NCBI GenBank assembly: GCA_029204225.1
Contig: CM055094.1
Coordinates: forward strand, 28,260,107-28,324,106
Source: Diphasiastrum complanatum
Taxonomy: Eukaryota; Streptophyta; Lycopodiopsida; Lycopodiales; Lycopodiaceae
Length of the DNA stretch: 64,000 bases
Direction: 5' to 3'
The notes under the pieces were generated by a model. That model had not been told where the DNA came from and made no database searches. It was given only the letters and a program-made list of their open reading frames with translations. The position numbers and the translations under genes were made by a program. This document shows, in pieces, positions 30,667 to 42,799 of the stretch. The stretch's first letter is position 1. The number at the start of each line of letters is the position of its first letter.

Positions 30667-33577
30667 CTTGCTGGACTGCAGATTTATCCCTTCTTCCAGC
30701 ACATGGTACCTATTTGACCATTCTCCGTGCGGCAACTTTGCAGCCAAGTAAAATGGTCAATTTTGAATACTTCCAATGAGTACTTCAGCACAATGTATAT
30801 GCATGCAGCTAGGCTGTCTTTGCTTGACTGCTGTGGAGTCTGCAGCAAGCTAAATTGCAACAAATCGAATCGGTAGAACCAGCTCTGCCTTTATTCATAG
30901 TGGGCAGTTCATTTTTCTGATTTGCTAGATGTGTCTTCTTTTAAAAAAAACATCAAGTTTCCGGAATGGGACAAAAAGAGGCCAAGTTGGACTTCTGACC
31001 TGTCAATTATGGTACATATATAAATTGGAATAAACTCTGGTTATGTAAATGTATCCCCTTTGTGCTTCAAATCAAGGAGCATGTTTTGGGTGGAGGATGA
31101 GTTTCTTTGATCAAATAGAAGTATCTCCATTTGTCATCATTCTTGAACTACTCTTTATGGCTATCAGTGCATGAAGCTCTTTCAGGGGATATCTTTTTAA
31201 AGTGCAATATGTGCTGCAATGTTATGTGGCAGCATATGCCACCAAGGATTGTAACTTATGCAAGTTTAATAATATGAAACGAGAGCTACAAGAGTCTCTA
31301 CAATTTTGTTGACATGAGCTGTTCTCTCATTTCTTAAGGGCTTTGGTTGGGCTTTGACTCTATTCATAGAATGTGTCTTGTTCTAGTCACACAGGTTATG
31401 GATGGTCACGCTGTAGGACTTGGATATCATATATCCAGGATTGAAGAATATGTCAGTTTACATCATTTCTCTTAGTAGGGAATTATTGTCATATTCTTTA
31501 AAATAAGTTAGTAAATAGCAGTGCACTTTGATCATTTGCGATTTGAGTGTCATATAGGCATCACAATGCAGCTGGAAGGAATCTAAGCATAGATTTCAAA
31601 ATATGCTCACTTGTGTGGCAAAATTCAGAACCTTTTAAGCAACTTCGCGTTTTAGAAAAACCTGGATAGAGCCAAACAACACACGGGCATTATTTATTTT
31701 GTTATCTTAAAAACGAATCAATTAGCTATCCTCCAAATGGCCTCTTGTACCTCTTCATTCAACGAGGATATTAACTGTTTTGAAACATCATTCACTCAAA
31801 GAAGTTGGTCTTTTGTGGCTTCAACAACTTTATATGTCTCAATATACTAATCTACATGACAAGTTATTTACATGACATTGAAAAGCAAAAAGATGCTTTG
31901 TTTTTGGAAAATGTCTCATTGTGTGGTTAACTCTAGTTTTCTATAAAATTCAAATACATGCCATGGAGATCATACATTCACAACTAGTTTCAAGTACATA
32001 TTGAGTATTTAGACAATTGTAGAATATGCCACTTTGCTTTTGATATCCATACATCCATATCAATATTTTATGTATTGCTGATTTTGTTGAGTTCGCATGT
32101 TGCAAAACATATGGTAAGTTCAAACTTCATATATTTTAAAAAAGCCTAAACAACTTCAAATTTCATAGGTTACATTTAAATTGGGCCCCTAAATGAAATA
32201 GGAACACGACCATATTAGATTTATAAATCAAAATTACATATTCAGATTACAAATATTGTGTTAGACAATTCAAATCAAACATTTTGTAGCAGTCGTGTGA
32301 AAGATTTACATTTAAAATGGACAAGTAAATTTTGTTCACTAATTCAGGGCAAAAGCAATAGAAAATATGAACTCATGAAGTATTAGGCACTTGGCAGAAC
32401 CTTAGTCTTGAATATTAAGTGTGAGTGCTTTGGCACCACCTCACCAACTGAACAGAGTTCTTTATTATATATATTTTTTTTTATTTTTGTTCACACGAAA
32501 TGTCGTTAACCTCGATGGAGCCGTCGGCCGTTGTAAACCTTATGCAATAGATTTCGGAGAACTTGCCTAAACAAAAGCGCCCACCAAAACTCTGAAAGAC
32601 CAGCAATAGGAGTTGTTTTGAAAGCTCTACCGCTGCTCCTTTGCTGCCAAGAGGGAGATCTTCTTCAGGTAGTTGCAGTCGGTACTGTACACCCTATTCT
32701 TCTAAATACGATGGGAAGTATCTCTCAAGGTAGCCTCTACCATTGTCAAGATTGCCCACAGCAAAGGCGCCCTAAAACCTGTCGAAAATGATTGCTTGGG
32801 AAGCCCGAAGACCAAAGAAAAGGCAACAGCTGCGAGCTCCTCTGATGTACCAACGCTTCAATCCAATTCTTCCGCAACAAAAAACCTTGTACTAGTGATC
32901 TCTGGATTTTAGAAACCCTGGAAAACTTTGAGTATTGTGTTTGTGAATCTCTTTGATCCACAGCGCTTCTGGTAGAGTCAGTTTCGATTGTGAAACTGTT
33001 GATACAACTGCATGCAAAATCCTTTCACCTCTGTTGCAAACTGATCACTTTTTTGCTTTCAGCAATCAAAAATCTTGACTTTTTCCTTAACATGTCATGC
33101 AAACTTCTTGCTATCAACCTTGTGCATTGACGTACATTCCTTCCAGCAAACTAAACAAGTCCTTGGCAAGCGAAGGTTGTAGTTCTTCGCATTAGCACAG
33201 ACAGCAGATTCTCACAAAAAGGATGTGATTCTCCCAATCGGAGTCCCACGCTCTATCTTGTCCTATCCAACATTCCGATCTGAATTTTCAGAATTCAAAC
33301 GATGAAGTTCCAGCGACCAACACAAGTTGTCCTTGCAACAACTATCTTCCTGCAATTGTACTTGCAACCATCTTCCAATCAACAATGAACTCCAAGAGCT
33401 TTCCTTCTAGTGACGAGCTACTATGGGTAACAGCAGCATGCTGCAACAGAAAATAGTACGGTTTGCAATATTTTACATTGCAAGTTAGGGACAACCACAT
33501 AAGTGCCTATATTCTATGCAACAACCGACGACTAGGAGAGAAGAAACAAGGAGAGAAGAAACGACCACAAGCATAAT
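30667..33577. other. GCN1 3' flank and unassigned AT-rich sequence
   Basis: The first few hundred bases are probably GCN1 3' UTR; AATTGGAATAAACTC at 31023 contains AATAAA and could supply a poly(A) signal. From there to 33577 I find only short ORFs and no repeat that matches other parts of the window. Confidence 0.4.
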
Positions 33578-33626
33578 AAGGAACCCGTTTAGGAGGTTGA
33601 GAAGGCAACCCCTAAACGGGTTCCTT
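33578..33626. repeat. Near-perfect 21-bp inverted repeat (hairpin)
   Basis: AAGGAACCCGTTTAGG-A-GGTTG pairs with CAACCCCTAAACGGGTTCCTT across a 6-nt loop, with one mismatch or bulge. A direct duplication GGAGAGAAGAAAC lies just upstream (33535-33565). It could be a relic of a miniature foldback element. It is too short for a typical plant microRNA precursor. Confidence 0.7.
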
Positions 33627-33981
33627 GGCGACCCCCTTTGAAAATACATCAGCCTCAAAGATGAAATATTGAAACTAATCAGTCCTCACATATGGAATCA
33701 TTTACAAAATTCTTAAAAATAATTTTCTTCAAATTTCCTTTAAGATTTTAGTACCACGCACATTATGGAGAACAATGGTTGTCAGCCCATGGTGAGAATA
33801 TAATAGCTTGTCCTCTTGTATGGCCGCTAGGACGAGAGCCATTATATATTAGTATCACGGTGAGACCAGAGCAGAAGCCATTATATCCTTACCCTCGGCC
33901 AGCAAACAACCAATATGTAGTCCATGCTCTAATGGTTTGTGTAGTTTAATTGTCATGCTGCAACTGTAGATGTAGATATGA

Positions 33982-34500
33982 GTGATGATGATGATGATGA
34001 TGATGGGGGCCAAGCATCCTCTATTTGGATCAGACAGTATTGGTTGGATGAGCAGCAGCTATGGTTTTCCTGGGGCAATGGCATGTAGTTGGGGTTGTTC
34101 AAGCACTGCTCTTGACAGAATATATTTTTGCAAGCCTACGCATGCTTATGGGGTTTCCTTCACTGAAATTGGCAAATATTTCAAGTGCACTCCCGGCAGA
34201 AGGCGGACGAAAGCAATGTGGATGAATGATGATGGCCCAGGGTTTTGGATTGAAGCATGTCCTAGTGCAGCAGTCAGCCTCCGGGGATGCAGATTGACAG
34301 GTGGGGTTTCTGCTGGCCACAGATTAAGATTCTACACTGCAGAGTCTAATAGAAGTGGCCATATCTATGTTATTGAGGGCGATGTTGTCAGATATGTGCT
34401 GCCGTTTGATGCAAAGGGTAGTGACCATGCCAAACGATCGGAGTTGTCACTGAGATTGTCGCCGAGAATTACCCCATTACGTGTCGTATCGATCCTCTGA
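33982..34500 (+). CDS. Unrecognised ORF, 172 codons
   Basis: The ORF starts in a GAT triplet run that reads poly-Met in this frame and poly-Asp in another (MSDDDDDDDDGGQASS..QYWLDEQQLWFSWGN). The Met-frame product has GPGFWIEACPSAAVSLRGCRL, HRLRFYTAESN, IYVIEGDVVRYVLPFD. A third frame near the end reads IGVVTEIVAENYPITCRIDPLTK up to a GTACTA splice-like site at about 34506. The conservation-like quality of pieces in different frames suggests exon(s) with frameshifts. I do not recognise the family. Confidence 0.3.
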   Translation: MMMMMMMMGAKHPLFGSDSIGWMSSSYGFPGAMACSWGCSSTALDRIYFCKPTHAYGVSFTEIGKYFKCTPGRRRTKAMWMNDDGPGFWIEACPSAAVSLRGCRLTGGVSAGHRLRFYTAESNRSGHIYVIEGDVVRYVLPFDAKGSDHAKRSELSLRLSPRITPLRVVSIL

Positions 34501-34506
34501 CAAAGG

Positions 34507-36208
34507 TACTAACGGTTTTCTGCACCAATCTTTTTAGCATTGGAGCTCTTTTGCATTTCTGCTTTTGTTCACAGGCTTTCTGTTGATTGCTACCTTGGAT
34601 TTGTGTGGTATTGATGTATTTTCTGCTCAGTTTAGCTTGACTTCTTTGTTTTAAAGGAATTAACTTTCAATTCTTACATATAAATCCAAAAGGTAAGAAA
34701 CCAGTAGAAAACCTAGAATGGGGTTTTGGTTGGAAAAATGCCATCATGTTTACTCATGCCCTCCTAGAGCTACAGCAATAAATTAAATAATTATTATTAT
34801 TCACAATTTTTAGTTGAAGTGTCAATTTGAAGTAATGACAAAAATGCTTCATAAGTAACTTATCTGTGAGCCTCTCTTCCCCGTTTCTTCTATTAGTAGG
34901 TTTGTGTTTATGAAATTCTTTTCCACAATAGATAGAACAGTAATCTTATGTAGATTATTTTAGAAAGCATGGTTGTCGGTGGAAATGTTTGTCCCAGTAG
35001 CAGAATTTTCTTCACCAAGTTATGAATTTGAGAGATAGAGTGATGGATGAGGTCACAAGCTTGTGTGTCCAAGGAACGGTTGTTGCAGATGAAATAGGGA
35101 AAAGGCTGTGTATTTTATGCCCTACAGTCGTTCAGCTGACTAGAACTTGCAAGACTCTTTTAGCTATAAATCAAAACTTCTGAACGCTATTAAGTAACAC
35201 ACACAAGAAATTACACATAATTTGGAGTGGCTGTATTCTCTCCATTCTAAGATTTGCAGCTTTAGTGGAAAATCTGATATACATCATAACAAATCTGAAC
35301 AACCACCATTCAAGAAATGTGAGCTTGTGTAAGTGGCTGAGTTTGGGACCTCATAGGCCTGTAAAAGGTATGTGTTCTTTGAGAATTTGTAAGAATCACA
35401 AAATGAGGTTAAAGAATCATATTCCACGAGTTTATTAGATTTTACAAGAGGACTTCATTGATGATTTTTAAGGTTTCATGTGCTACAGTTTCTTGATAGG
35501 GTTGCCCTTCATTAAATTGTGGAATATATTTGTTCTTACTTCGAGTTGTGAATAAAAAGCTTAACTAGATATTGTATTCTAGCTATGAGTTGAGATTCAT
35601 TTTGTGCATCCAGATTCCATATATATTTTGAATTGGTCTTGCTTGGGAACTAGAGGATAATGCTCAGACAATAGATAAACCGAGCAGATTTTTCCTAATT
35701 GGGATCGTTTGTGCACATTTTACAAAGGTAACAAGAAAAATGCACCATCCACATTTTGATTTGGAAAAACAGCATCTTTTCATGAGAAATTTTTCTCTTA
35801 CAAGCATCTCGACAACAATAATCAAACAGTCTATCAACCCTTTAAATGAGAAGTGCTAGTAAATTTTAGTCTTTTTGAAATATTCTCTATCTATTTGTCC
35901 TTTTGAAATTGATCAACTTATGACTTGCAAATGGAGCTTTGATTATTGTGAATACTTCGCTTTTGAAAAGTTTGAGATTGCATTTTGTGTAACTTTATTT
36001 GGGATGCCATTCAAGAAAAGTGATCATTGTGGCCTAAAAAAAAGGAACTCCAATTTAGCAATTTTGAAAAACACACCTTTTGATTGTCTTGAATTTGTCC
36101 CCAAGATCCAAGCAAGTGTTCGGAACAAATTATACATGAATAAGTAATCATGCCATTTGTTGTGGCTCATTTGTGTGGTTCATTAGTGTAGAGTCTTGGA
36201 TAGGGGCC
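34507..36208. other. Unassigned AT-rich sequence
   Basis: Mostly AT-rich with short ORFs, the longest of 90 codons at 35875-36147 with no recognisable motif. No repeats matching the rest of the window were found. Confidence 0.4.
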
Positions 36209-36590
36209 TGTGAAGAATTTCAGATCATTAAGATCCAAAATGTGCCCCTTGATCTTTGGTTAGAACGACAACACAATCAACAACATTGCCAATGTAGAAA
36301 AATCAGCATCTACTCAATGAAATAGATGCAAACTCAATAAGAACTTGATCAAATATCAAATATATGATAAAATGAAGTTTTTGTCCGTACAATAACAGTA
36401 CCCTACTGTACATTCCCACGAATTTACAGCCTTTTATAGCATATCCATGCCTCACTTGAACTTTGGTTTCCCTCCAAAAACTTTCTAGACCTAAAACCCT
36501 ATCAACAATATGACTAGATTCAATGCATCTAACATTCAAATTTGAATGTGTCCAAATTCGACTTAATAACTTTCCCACACTTTCCATGTT
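36209..36590 (-). repeat. Copia 3' LTR, truncated
   Basis: TGTGAAGAATTTCAGATC at 36209 aligns with the internal edge of the 5' LTR, and similarity continues with indels to TTTCCCACACTTTCC at about 36583. The expected outer start is missing. 36591-37363 holds minus-strand ORFs I do not recognise. Confidence 0.6.
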
Positions 36591-37363
36591 TTAAATTTTG
36601 AACTCTCTGGAAAATCACAACAACCAAACAATAAGTGTGAGTGATGACCATTTTCTTGCTTGTCTCCTCCAAGTTTGTCCTTTTTTTGTATGTCTCCACC
36701 ATAAAACTCTATGAATGAGCCTCCATCTCCATCTTGCCAAGATATCATCACCACTTGATGACTTGGCCATGAATGAGTGACATAATGAACCTCCATTAGC
36801 TTCATTTCCATTAGCAACACCATCCAAGAATGCTAGTACAATTCCAACATCAAAATGATGCAAACCAATGTAGCTAGTCTTACCATATCTTGACAATTTG
36901 CATACATCCACATGAAATTGCTCAAACATGAGATAGAAGAAGTAAAGTAATAATTGACCCTCCTTTGATGCTCTTGACTAGCTCCAGATTGCCACCTTTT
37001 CTTTTGTGTTGTTGAAGCCACAAAGGTTAGTGAAAACAATGCCACCAATGTCACCATCATGAATCAAAAGATAGATTCCAAACTTTCCATCCAACATGAA
37101 GTAGAGGAGGTGAAGATGAGTATCAAACCTTATAAATCCAATCAAATTGAGTCCATAACAAACCTCAATAAGCTCACCAATGAGATCTCCCTGGCCTGGA
37201 AGAAATTGCCTCTCGATTTGTTCCATGTAGTCTTCTCCAACCAACCTTTTGTCATCTTGATCATGAGTGATCAATTCACAATCATAGAATCCTTTGAATT
37301 GATGAAGAGATGTGAGATCCATGCCTTGGATCTTCCAAGAACCAATCTTCCATTGCTCTTTCC

Positions 37364-38204
37364 TTAATAAAACTCCCTCTTAATGATTGCATCATAAGAA
37401 GTAGAAACCTCAAAAACATTAGAAGCCATGAAAAAAATGATTAGTACCTTCAACATAAGGATAATTGAAGTACTCTCTTTTTTCAAACAAGAATGTCTAC
37501 TCAATGTTTTAGGTAATGATTCATATGATAATGATTCTTCCTCTCTATCATTCACTATGACATCATTCAAAGTACATCGTACTTTGAACTCTTCACATAC
37601 TTGTCTTCTTCTTGACTTGTGGCTATCTCCCTCACCAAGTCTCATGATAGAACCATTTGATCTACTCTCTTTATGAAGACATGTGACTCCACTTGCTGCA
37701 AAAATGACTTTCTTGGACTCGTCACAAAAGAATGTAGAAGAACCACCTCCTTCATGAATGCACCTAGCAACATCTTTTTCCATATGATCAAAGAAATCAT
37801 TAGCACCAACGTTTTCCAAGGAAAAACCTTCACCACCTCCATTGATGAAGTTAGCTCTTTCCTTACCTTTTGCATGCTTGCACTTGCCATGAAAAACCAT
37901 TGAAGAACGATCATTATCCTCATAACTAGCCAAGTTAGCACAAAGATGAACATCTCCAAGAAGCATATTAGATCTTGACCTAGATCTAGCATAAGGAAGC
38001 TTGTTAGACTTTGCATAAGATCCACCACTCTTATTGATGTTAAAAGGTAACTTTGGAAAGTTGAGACCAATCTCCTTTTCCATTCCATCCTTTTTGTTAG
38101 CCATAACAAAAGCATCAAGCTTGAAAAGTCTACCTTGTCTATTGCCCCTAGCAACTAACATTTCTTCCTTTGTAATGAAACAAACATCTCCACCAAGCTT
38201 TACC
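37364..38204 (-). CDS. Copia-derived ORF: GAG-pre-like piece plus unknown region
   Basis: The frame continues from an ATG at 38248 that overlaps the RT remnant in another frame. Around 38200-38120 it reads GGDVCFITKEEMLVARGNRQGRLFKLDAF, like the end of the copia GAG-pre segment, which normally lies upstream of integrase. The next ~240 residues (hydrophilic, with GGGEGFSLENVG and GGGSSTFFCDESKK) match nothing I know. The ORF ends just before a purine tract (AAGAGGGAG on the minus strand, about 37380). It may be a nonautonomous-element ORF formed by template switching. Confidence 0.4.
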
Positions 38205-39038
38205 ATGTATCCTTCTCTATTGAAATGTCCATTTGCCATAGATCCCATCTATAAAGTGTAGCAAGTGAAATGATGACTCAAATGCTTACCATCTTTGCCA
38301 CGGGTGCAAAGGTCTCATCATAGTCAATTCCTTGTTGTTGAACATATCCTTTTGCCACTAACCTTGCCTTGTACTTGTTGATAGATCCATCTTGGTTTGT
38401 CTTCACCTTGAAGATCCATTTACATCCAATAGATTTCTTGTCCTTAGGCAACTCCACCAATCTCCATGTTCCATTCTTCATAAGAGCTTGATACTCGAGA
38501 TCCATTGCTTGGATCCACTCCTCTTCTTTCTTTGCTTGATCTACATTTGTAGGCTCATCCAAAGAGGTTAGGAAAGCAACATAATTTCCAGAAACTACTT
38601 GCTTACCCTTTTGATCACATGTGAGCCTTGAAGGTACTTGTCTTTCTCTTGATGTTCTCCTTGGCTTTTGACTTGATGAAGGTCCATCATCACCACCATC
38701 CAAAGTAGGATCCTTCTCATCAACATCAAGAATGTTAGATCCATCCACTCTACCATCAATCATGCTTGAAGACACCTTTGGAATGTACCCCTCATAAAAA
38801 ATGACATCTCTACCAACAATCACTTTGTTAGTAGAAGGAATTTAAACCTTGTAGGCTTTACTCACCTCACTATATCCAACAAAATATCTCTTCTTGAAGA
38901 TGGATCCTCCCTGGTCCTATCATCAAGAGTAATGTTGACATAGCATGTGCATTCAAAGGTTCTTAGAAAGTTGACACTCGGCCTCCTCTTGAATAGCATC
39001 TCAAAGCTGTCCTTCCATCCAAAATAGCACTCGGCCAC
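38205..39038 (-). pseudogene. Copia integrase C-terminus and RT start
   Basis: 39038-38824 has frameshifted integrase C-terminal sequence. 38823-38278 reads VGRDVIFYEG, a Ser/Pro-rich linker, WIQAMDLEYQALMKNGTWRLVELP, CKWIFKVKTNQDGSINKYKARLVAKGYVQQQGIDYDETFAPVAKM, which is the RT fingers region. A TGA follows and the frame continues as LATLYRWDLWQMD to about 38215, then ends at a junction. The YVDD core is absent. Confidence 0.85.
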
Positions 39039-40031
39039 CTATTGCACAAGAAATTGGCATAAAGTCCTTTTCGTCCTCTCAGCCACTCCATTTTGTTGTG
39101 GGGTCCTTGATGTTGTATACTCTCTCTTGATCCCATGCTCATCACAAAAGGCCTTGAACTTGTTAGATATGTACTCACCACCATCATTTGCATCTTGAAC
39201 ATCCAAACCATCCTCATCAAGAGTAAGATTACCTTGCTTGTCTCCTTGATCTCTCTTCTTCTTGTAGCACTCACTTGCAAAGTGTCCTTTGATGCCACAA
39301 TAGAAGCACTTGAGCTTTGATCTATCCTTTTTTTTGCCACTTGAAGAAGCATCCATTTGATCTTGCCCTTTAGACCACTTACTTTTGGATTTGCCCTTGA
39401 ATTTGCCCTTTGTGAACATAGCATCCTCTTGAAGTGTTGATGTAGATCCACCTCTTGCTTGAAGCCTATATTCCTCATTGATCAAGATCTTTTGAAGATC
39501 CATCAGACTTGGCAAAGTCTTTTGAATAGCAATACTTTGAACAATGTTAGCATGAGCATCCAACAAGCCATTAAAAATTACTTGAATAAGCTCTCTTTCC
39601 TTAATGCTTTCATCTATGCAAGCTAACTCATCATTCAATGCTTTCATTCTCAAAACAAAAGTACTTGGAATTTCTTCATTCTTTTGCAAACAAAAAAAGA
39701 TTTGCCTTCTTAGAGTCAACACTCTAGAAGTAGACTTGGATTCATAAAGCTTCTTCAATGAATTCCAGGCTTCCAAAGATGATGTGCACTTACCAACTTC
39801 CTTGAGAAGTTCATTGGTAACATTCATCTTTATCATGTGTAGAGCCTTCTTGGCCCTCTTGTCATACCTCAATTGATCTTGTTGTGTTGCTAGTCTCTCC
39901 TCCAAACCTACAACAATATCCAAAACATCATTCATCTCAAGAAGTGACTCCATCCTCACTTTCTACAATAAATAGTTACTTGAGGTAAGCCTATCATTGG
40001 CTTCCAACATGACTCTAATTGAGGTTGCCAT
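39039..40031 (-). pseudogene. Copia gag and zinc knuckle fused to integrase core end
   Basis: Gag starts at ATG 40031 (MATSIRVMLEANDRLTSSNYLL), where a TAG (39965-39963) replaces the Trp expected after NY. It continues from 39959 through ERLATQQDQLRYDKRAKKAL, LLKEVGKCTSSLEAWNSL, LTLRRQIF, to the knuckle CFYCGIKGHFASEC. About 20 residues later, in the same frame, come DGGEYISNKFKAFC and YTTSRTPQQNGVAERTKRTL, the second half of the integrase core. Protease, GAG-pre and the integrase N-terminus are deleted in frame, which leaves a gag-integrase fusion of 306 codons. Confidence 0.85.
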
Positions 40032-41307
40032 GTAGCTGTAAAAATTACAGCAAATAAGGATCCTAAAACACTTGAAATGATGAGGGAAACAATAGATTAT
40101 GATTTCATAAGATTAGCACAAGTTGAACCATCAAAAATCTATGCTTGAACCTCACTAAATGGCCCAAATCCTTGAAGAAGGCTTCACACGTGTGAAAGTA
40201 CGGCCTCCCACAGTCTGAGTACTGTACACCAGACCTACATTCAATCCTATAATCATTAGTAATCACAAGTACTCAAACAATTATGAACATAGAGAGCAAT
40301 TGCACCATTATGAGAGAAAAATCATGAAATTGCTTGATAGATTTTGGTGAGATATCATCACCTATATATACATGATCCATCACGGTTTTGGGCAGGTATG
40401 AGTAGCCCTAAACCTATCCTAATGCTAATTTTGGTGGATCTTTCATCCCTACCAAGTTAGGGTTGGAATCTTGGAGATCCCTCAACAATGCAAAAATTAC
40501 CAAAAATAGCTCCTATTTTTTCTCCCTTGTATCTAAGCATAATTTGGACTCATTCCAAAGGTTCTAACACTTAGGTCTACTTGAGAACATCCTTATGAAT
40601 GGAATCCTATGATATTTGGCACGTGTGACAAGCCACATCATGACCATCTAACTATTTACAAGTCATATGACCAAAACTAGTCAAGCTAGAATTGTGAATT
40701 TTTAACAGTAGCAATGACCTGATCTTCTCTTTCAACCTGCTTCAATGCACAAAGCACTCTTTTGAACAACAACAAATGCTTTAAAAAGAAATCACCAAGA
40801 TTTGAAACTATCTCACAAATTCTCTTCTAGCACTTATCCAAGCAAATCAACACATAGAATCATGAAATCTTGATCAACCTATAATCTATCCTCAATCTAA
40901 TGACTTTTTCCACTTCCTAAGATTGAAACACACTCAAATGAAGTCCAGCAACCTCACTATCTAGATATCCAATCAAAATTAGGGCTTTGACAAAATCACA
41001 AAAAATTGACTATTCCAAATCTACATGCAAATGCTGAAAATTTGATATGCAATCTATAAGCCACCACTTAGGCTGAACCAATGATCCAAAAATCGGCCAA
41101 ATTTAGTATGTGAATTCAAAAATCGGAATTGAACAAGTATATTGACCTATTTAGTATTTTGATCTACAAAAGATCCAATCTACAAAAGCAAAAAATCCGA
41201 TTTTGGTGTAGAATCCTTTCTAGCATGCTCTAGACTTGATATCTTCACCAAATCATTGATACATCTGATTTCCTCCTTCATAACCTGAAACACAAGCTCT
41301 GATACCA

Positions 41308-41954
41308 TGTGAAAGATTTTAGATCCTTAAGACCCAATCTACTTGAATGATCTTTGGTTAGAAAGAGAAATACACTACCAATCTCACCAATGTAGAAAAA
41401 TCAGCATCTACACACAAATTGAGATGCAAACAACAATAGAACTTGATCAACTTGAATGAAATGATTATGTACTGTTGCTGTCCATACAAAATCAGCAAGC
41501 TACTGTATTTCAGACGAGTGGATCCAAAAATAACAAATATAAATCATTCTACACATTGAATTGCAAGCAATCACCAAGATAGTACACCAATGGATAGTAG
41601 AACCCAAGAGAACCATGTGTAAGCATGAAATGAGATAGAGAAGAGAAAATATCACTCTCTCCATGAGTTAAATCCTTTTATAGCAGGTCCAAACCCTATT
41701 TGGCCACTTGGCTTTCCCACCAAAATGTTAACCCTACTAATTTTGAGTCTAGATTCAATGTACCCAACTATTCAAATTGAATCTACTCAAACTCATATTC
41801 TGACTTTCCCAACTTTCAAAAAGTGTTTATTCAAATGAAATTTAGACTAATGAACTTTGAAAAGTAAACCTCTAAGTCTAAAACAAGTTTTGGCCTCAAT
41901 ATGCCAAATATGAAAATATTGCAAAATGTGATGAAACTAGTTGAATCTTTCACA
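41308..41954 (-). repeat. Copia 5' LTR
   Basis: 647 bp beginning (minus strand) TGTGAAAGATTCAACTAG and ending AATCTTTCACA, followed by the tRNA-Met primer-binding site. Shared phrases with 36209-36590 include TGTAGAAAAATCAGCATCTAC and CTTTTATAGCA. Confidence 0.8.
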
Positions 41955-42031
41955 TTCTTCAAAGAAGGCTTAGAGCCTGTCCACACCTTGTGGGGTGTCT
42001 TGTCTGAGAGGGCCTTGGTCGAACATCTGTT

Positions 42032-42715
42032 CTAGATGTAAGCTGCAGTGGAGGCAGCTTCAGCCCAGAATCTCTTAGGCAACGATGCAAGCGATAACAT
42101 ACATTTAGCAGATTCGACCAGAGTATGGTTCTTTCTCTTAGCTAAGCCAGTAGACTGAGGACTGTAAGGAGTGATGAATTGCTGCTCAATGCCTTGGCTT
42201 TGATAATACTCCTTAAACTCGACAAAGATGTATTCTCCATCGTTGTCTAACCTTAGGGCCTTGATCGTCCTTCCAGTCTCCTTTTCAGCACGCTCCTTGA
42301 AGATTCTGAAGCAGCTGAAAGCTTTTGATTTCTTCTTTATGAAATACACCATCGTCCTTCTGGAGAATTTGTCAATAAAGGTTATAAAATATTTGGCATC
42401 CTTCAACGAAGGATTTTTCATCGGGCCACAAATATCTGAATGTACAATATCTAGCAATCCTCTAGCAATATGCTGATGGCTTGACTTAAATGGTTTCCTA
42501 GTTTATTTACCAACTAGACAGTTTTGACAGAAAGGTAACTTGACTTTTTCGCGAGAATAGTCGAGATCAAGAACAATATATTGTCTAGACATTCGCTGTA
42601 CAGCAGCATGATTTAAATGACCAAGTCTATAATGCCAAAGTAGACCTTTATTTGTATGAATTGAAGTATTGAGAGCCTGACAAGAGGCAGAAAAACAATG
42701 ACTTAATTTATACAA
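42032..42715 (-). pseudogene. Copia GAG-pre and integrase core
   Basis: 42715-42503 reads LLWHYRLGHLNHAAVQRMSR and LPFCQNCLVGK (the HHCC zinc-binding segment). 42457-42032 reads LDIVHSDICGPMKNPSL, FITFIDKFSRRTMVYFIKKK, ALRLDNDGEYIFVEF, TPYSPQSTGLAKRKNHTLVE and KRFWAEAASTAAYI. The D, D and E catalytic positions: D in HSDICG, D in LRLDNDGE, while the E of the usual GVAERKN is K here (GLAKRKN). A stop and short frameshift separate the two parts. Confidence 0.85.
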
Positions 42716-42799
42716 GTATCCATGCCTCTTTCCGAGTGCTAGGATCTTGCCTGTCCTATCAACTACTTTACATTGATCACATTCGAATTCTACTCTGTG

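Larger units (their letters stand above)
36209..41954 (-). mobile_element. Ty1/copia element with rearranged interior
   Basis: A minus-strand element bounded by related LTRs: the 5' LTR 41308-41954 and a shortened 3' LTR from 36209 to about 36590. The primer-binding site (GCTCTGATACCA on the plus strand, 41296-41307, complementary to initiator tRNA-Met) is next to the 5' LTR. The LTR ends are TGTGAAAGATT and AATCTTTCACA. Interior order in sense direction: gag and knuckle fused to the integrase core end, RT start, then a GAG-pre-like piece and an unknown ~200-codon ORF. The order is abnormal and most pol is absent. LTR divergence (around 30 per cent by eye, with indels) indicates an old insertion. 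Confidence 0.75.

Noticed and set aside
33578-33626. A plant microRNA precursor
   Set aside because: Stem and loop together are only 49 nt, shorter than usual plant precursors, with near-full pairing.
37364-38248. A host gene of 294 codons
   Set aside because: Starts inside copia RT sequence, carries a GAG-pre-like piece and ends at a purine tract, so it belongs to the retroelement.
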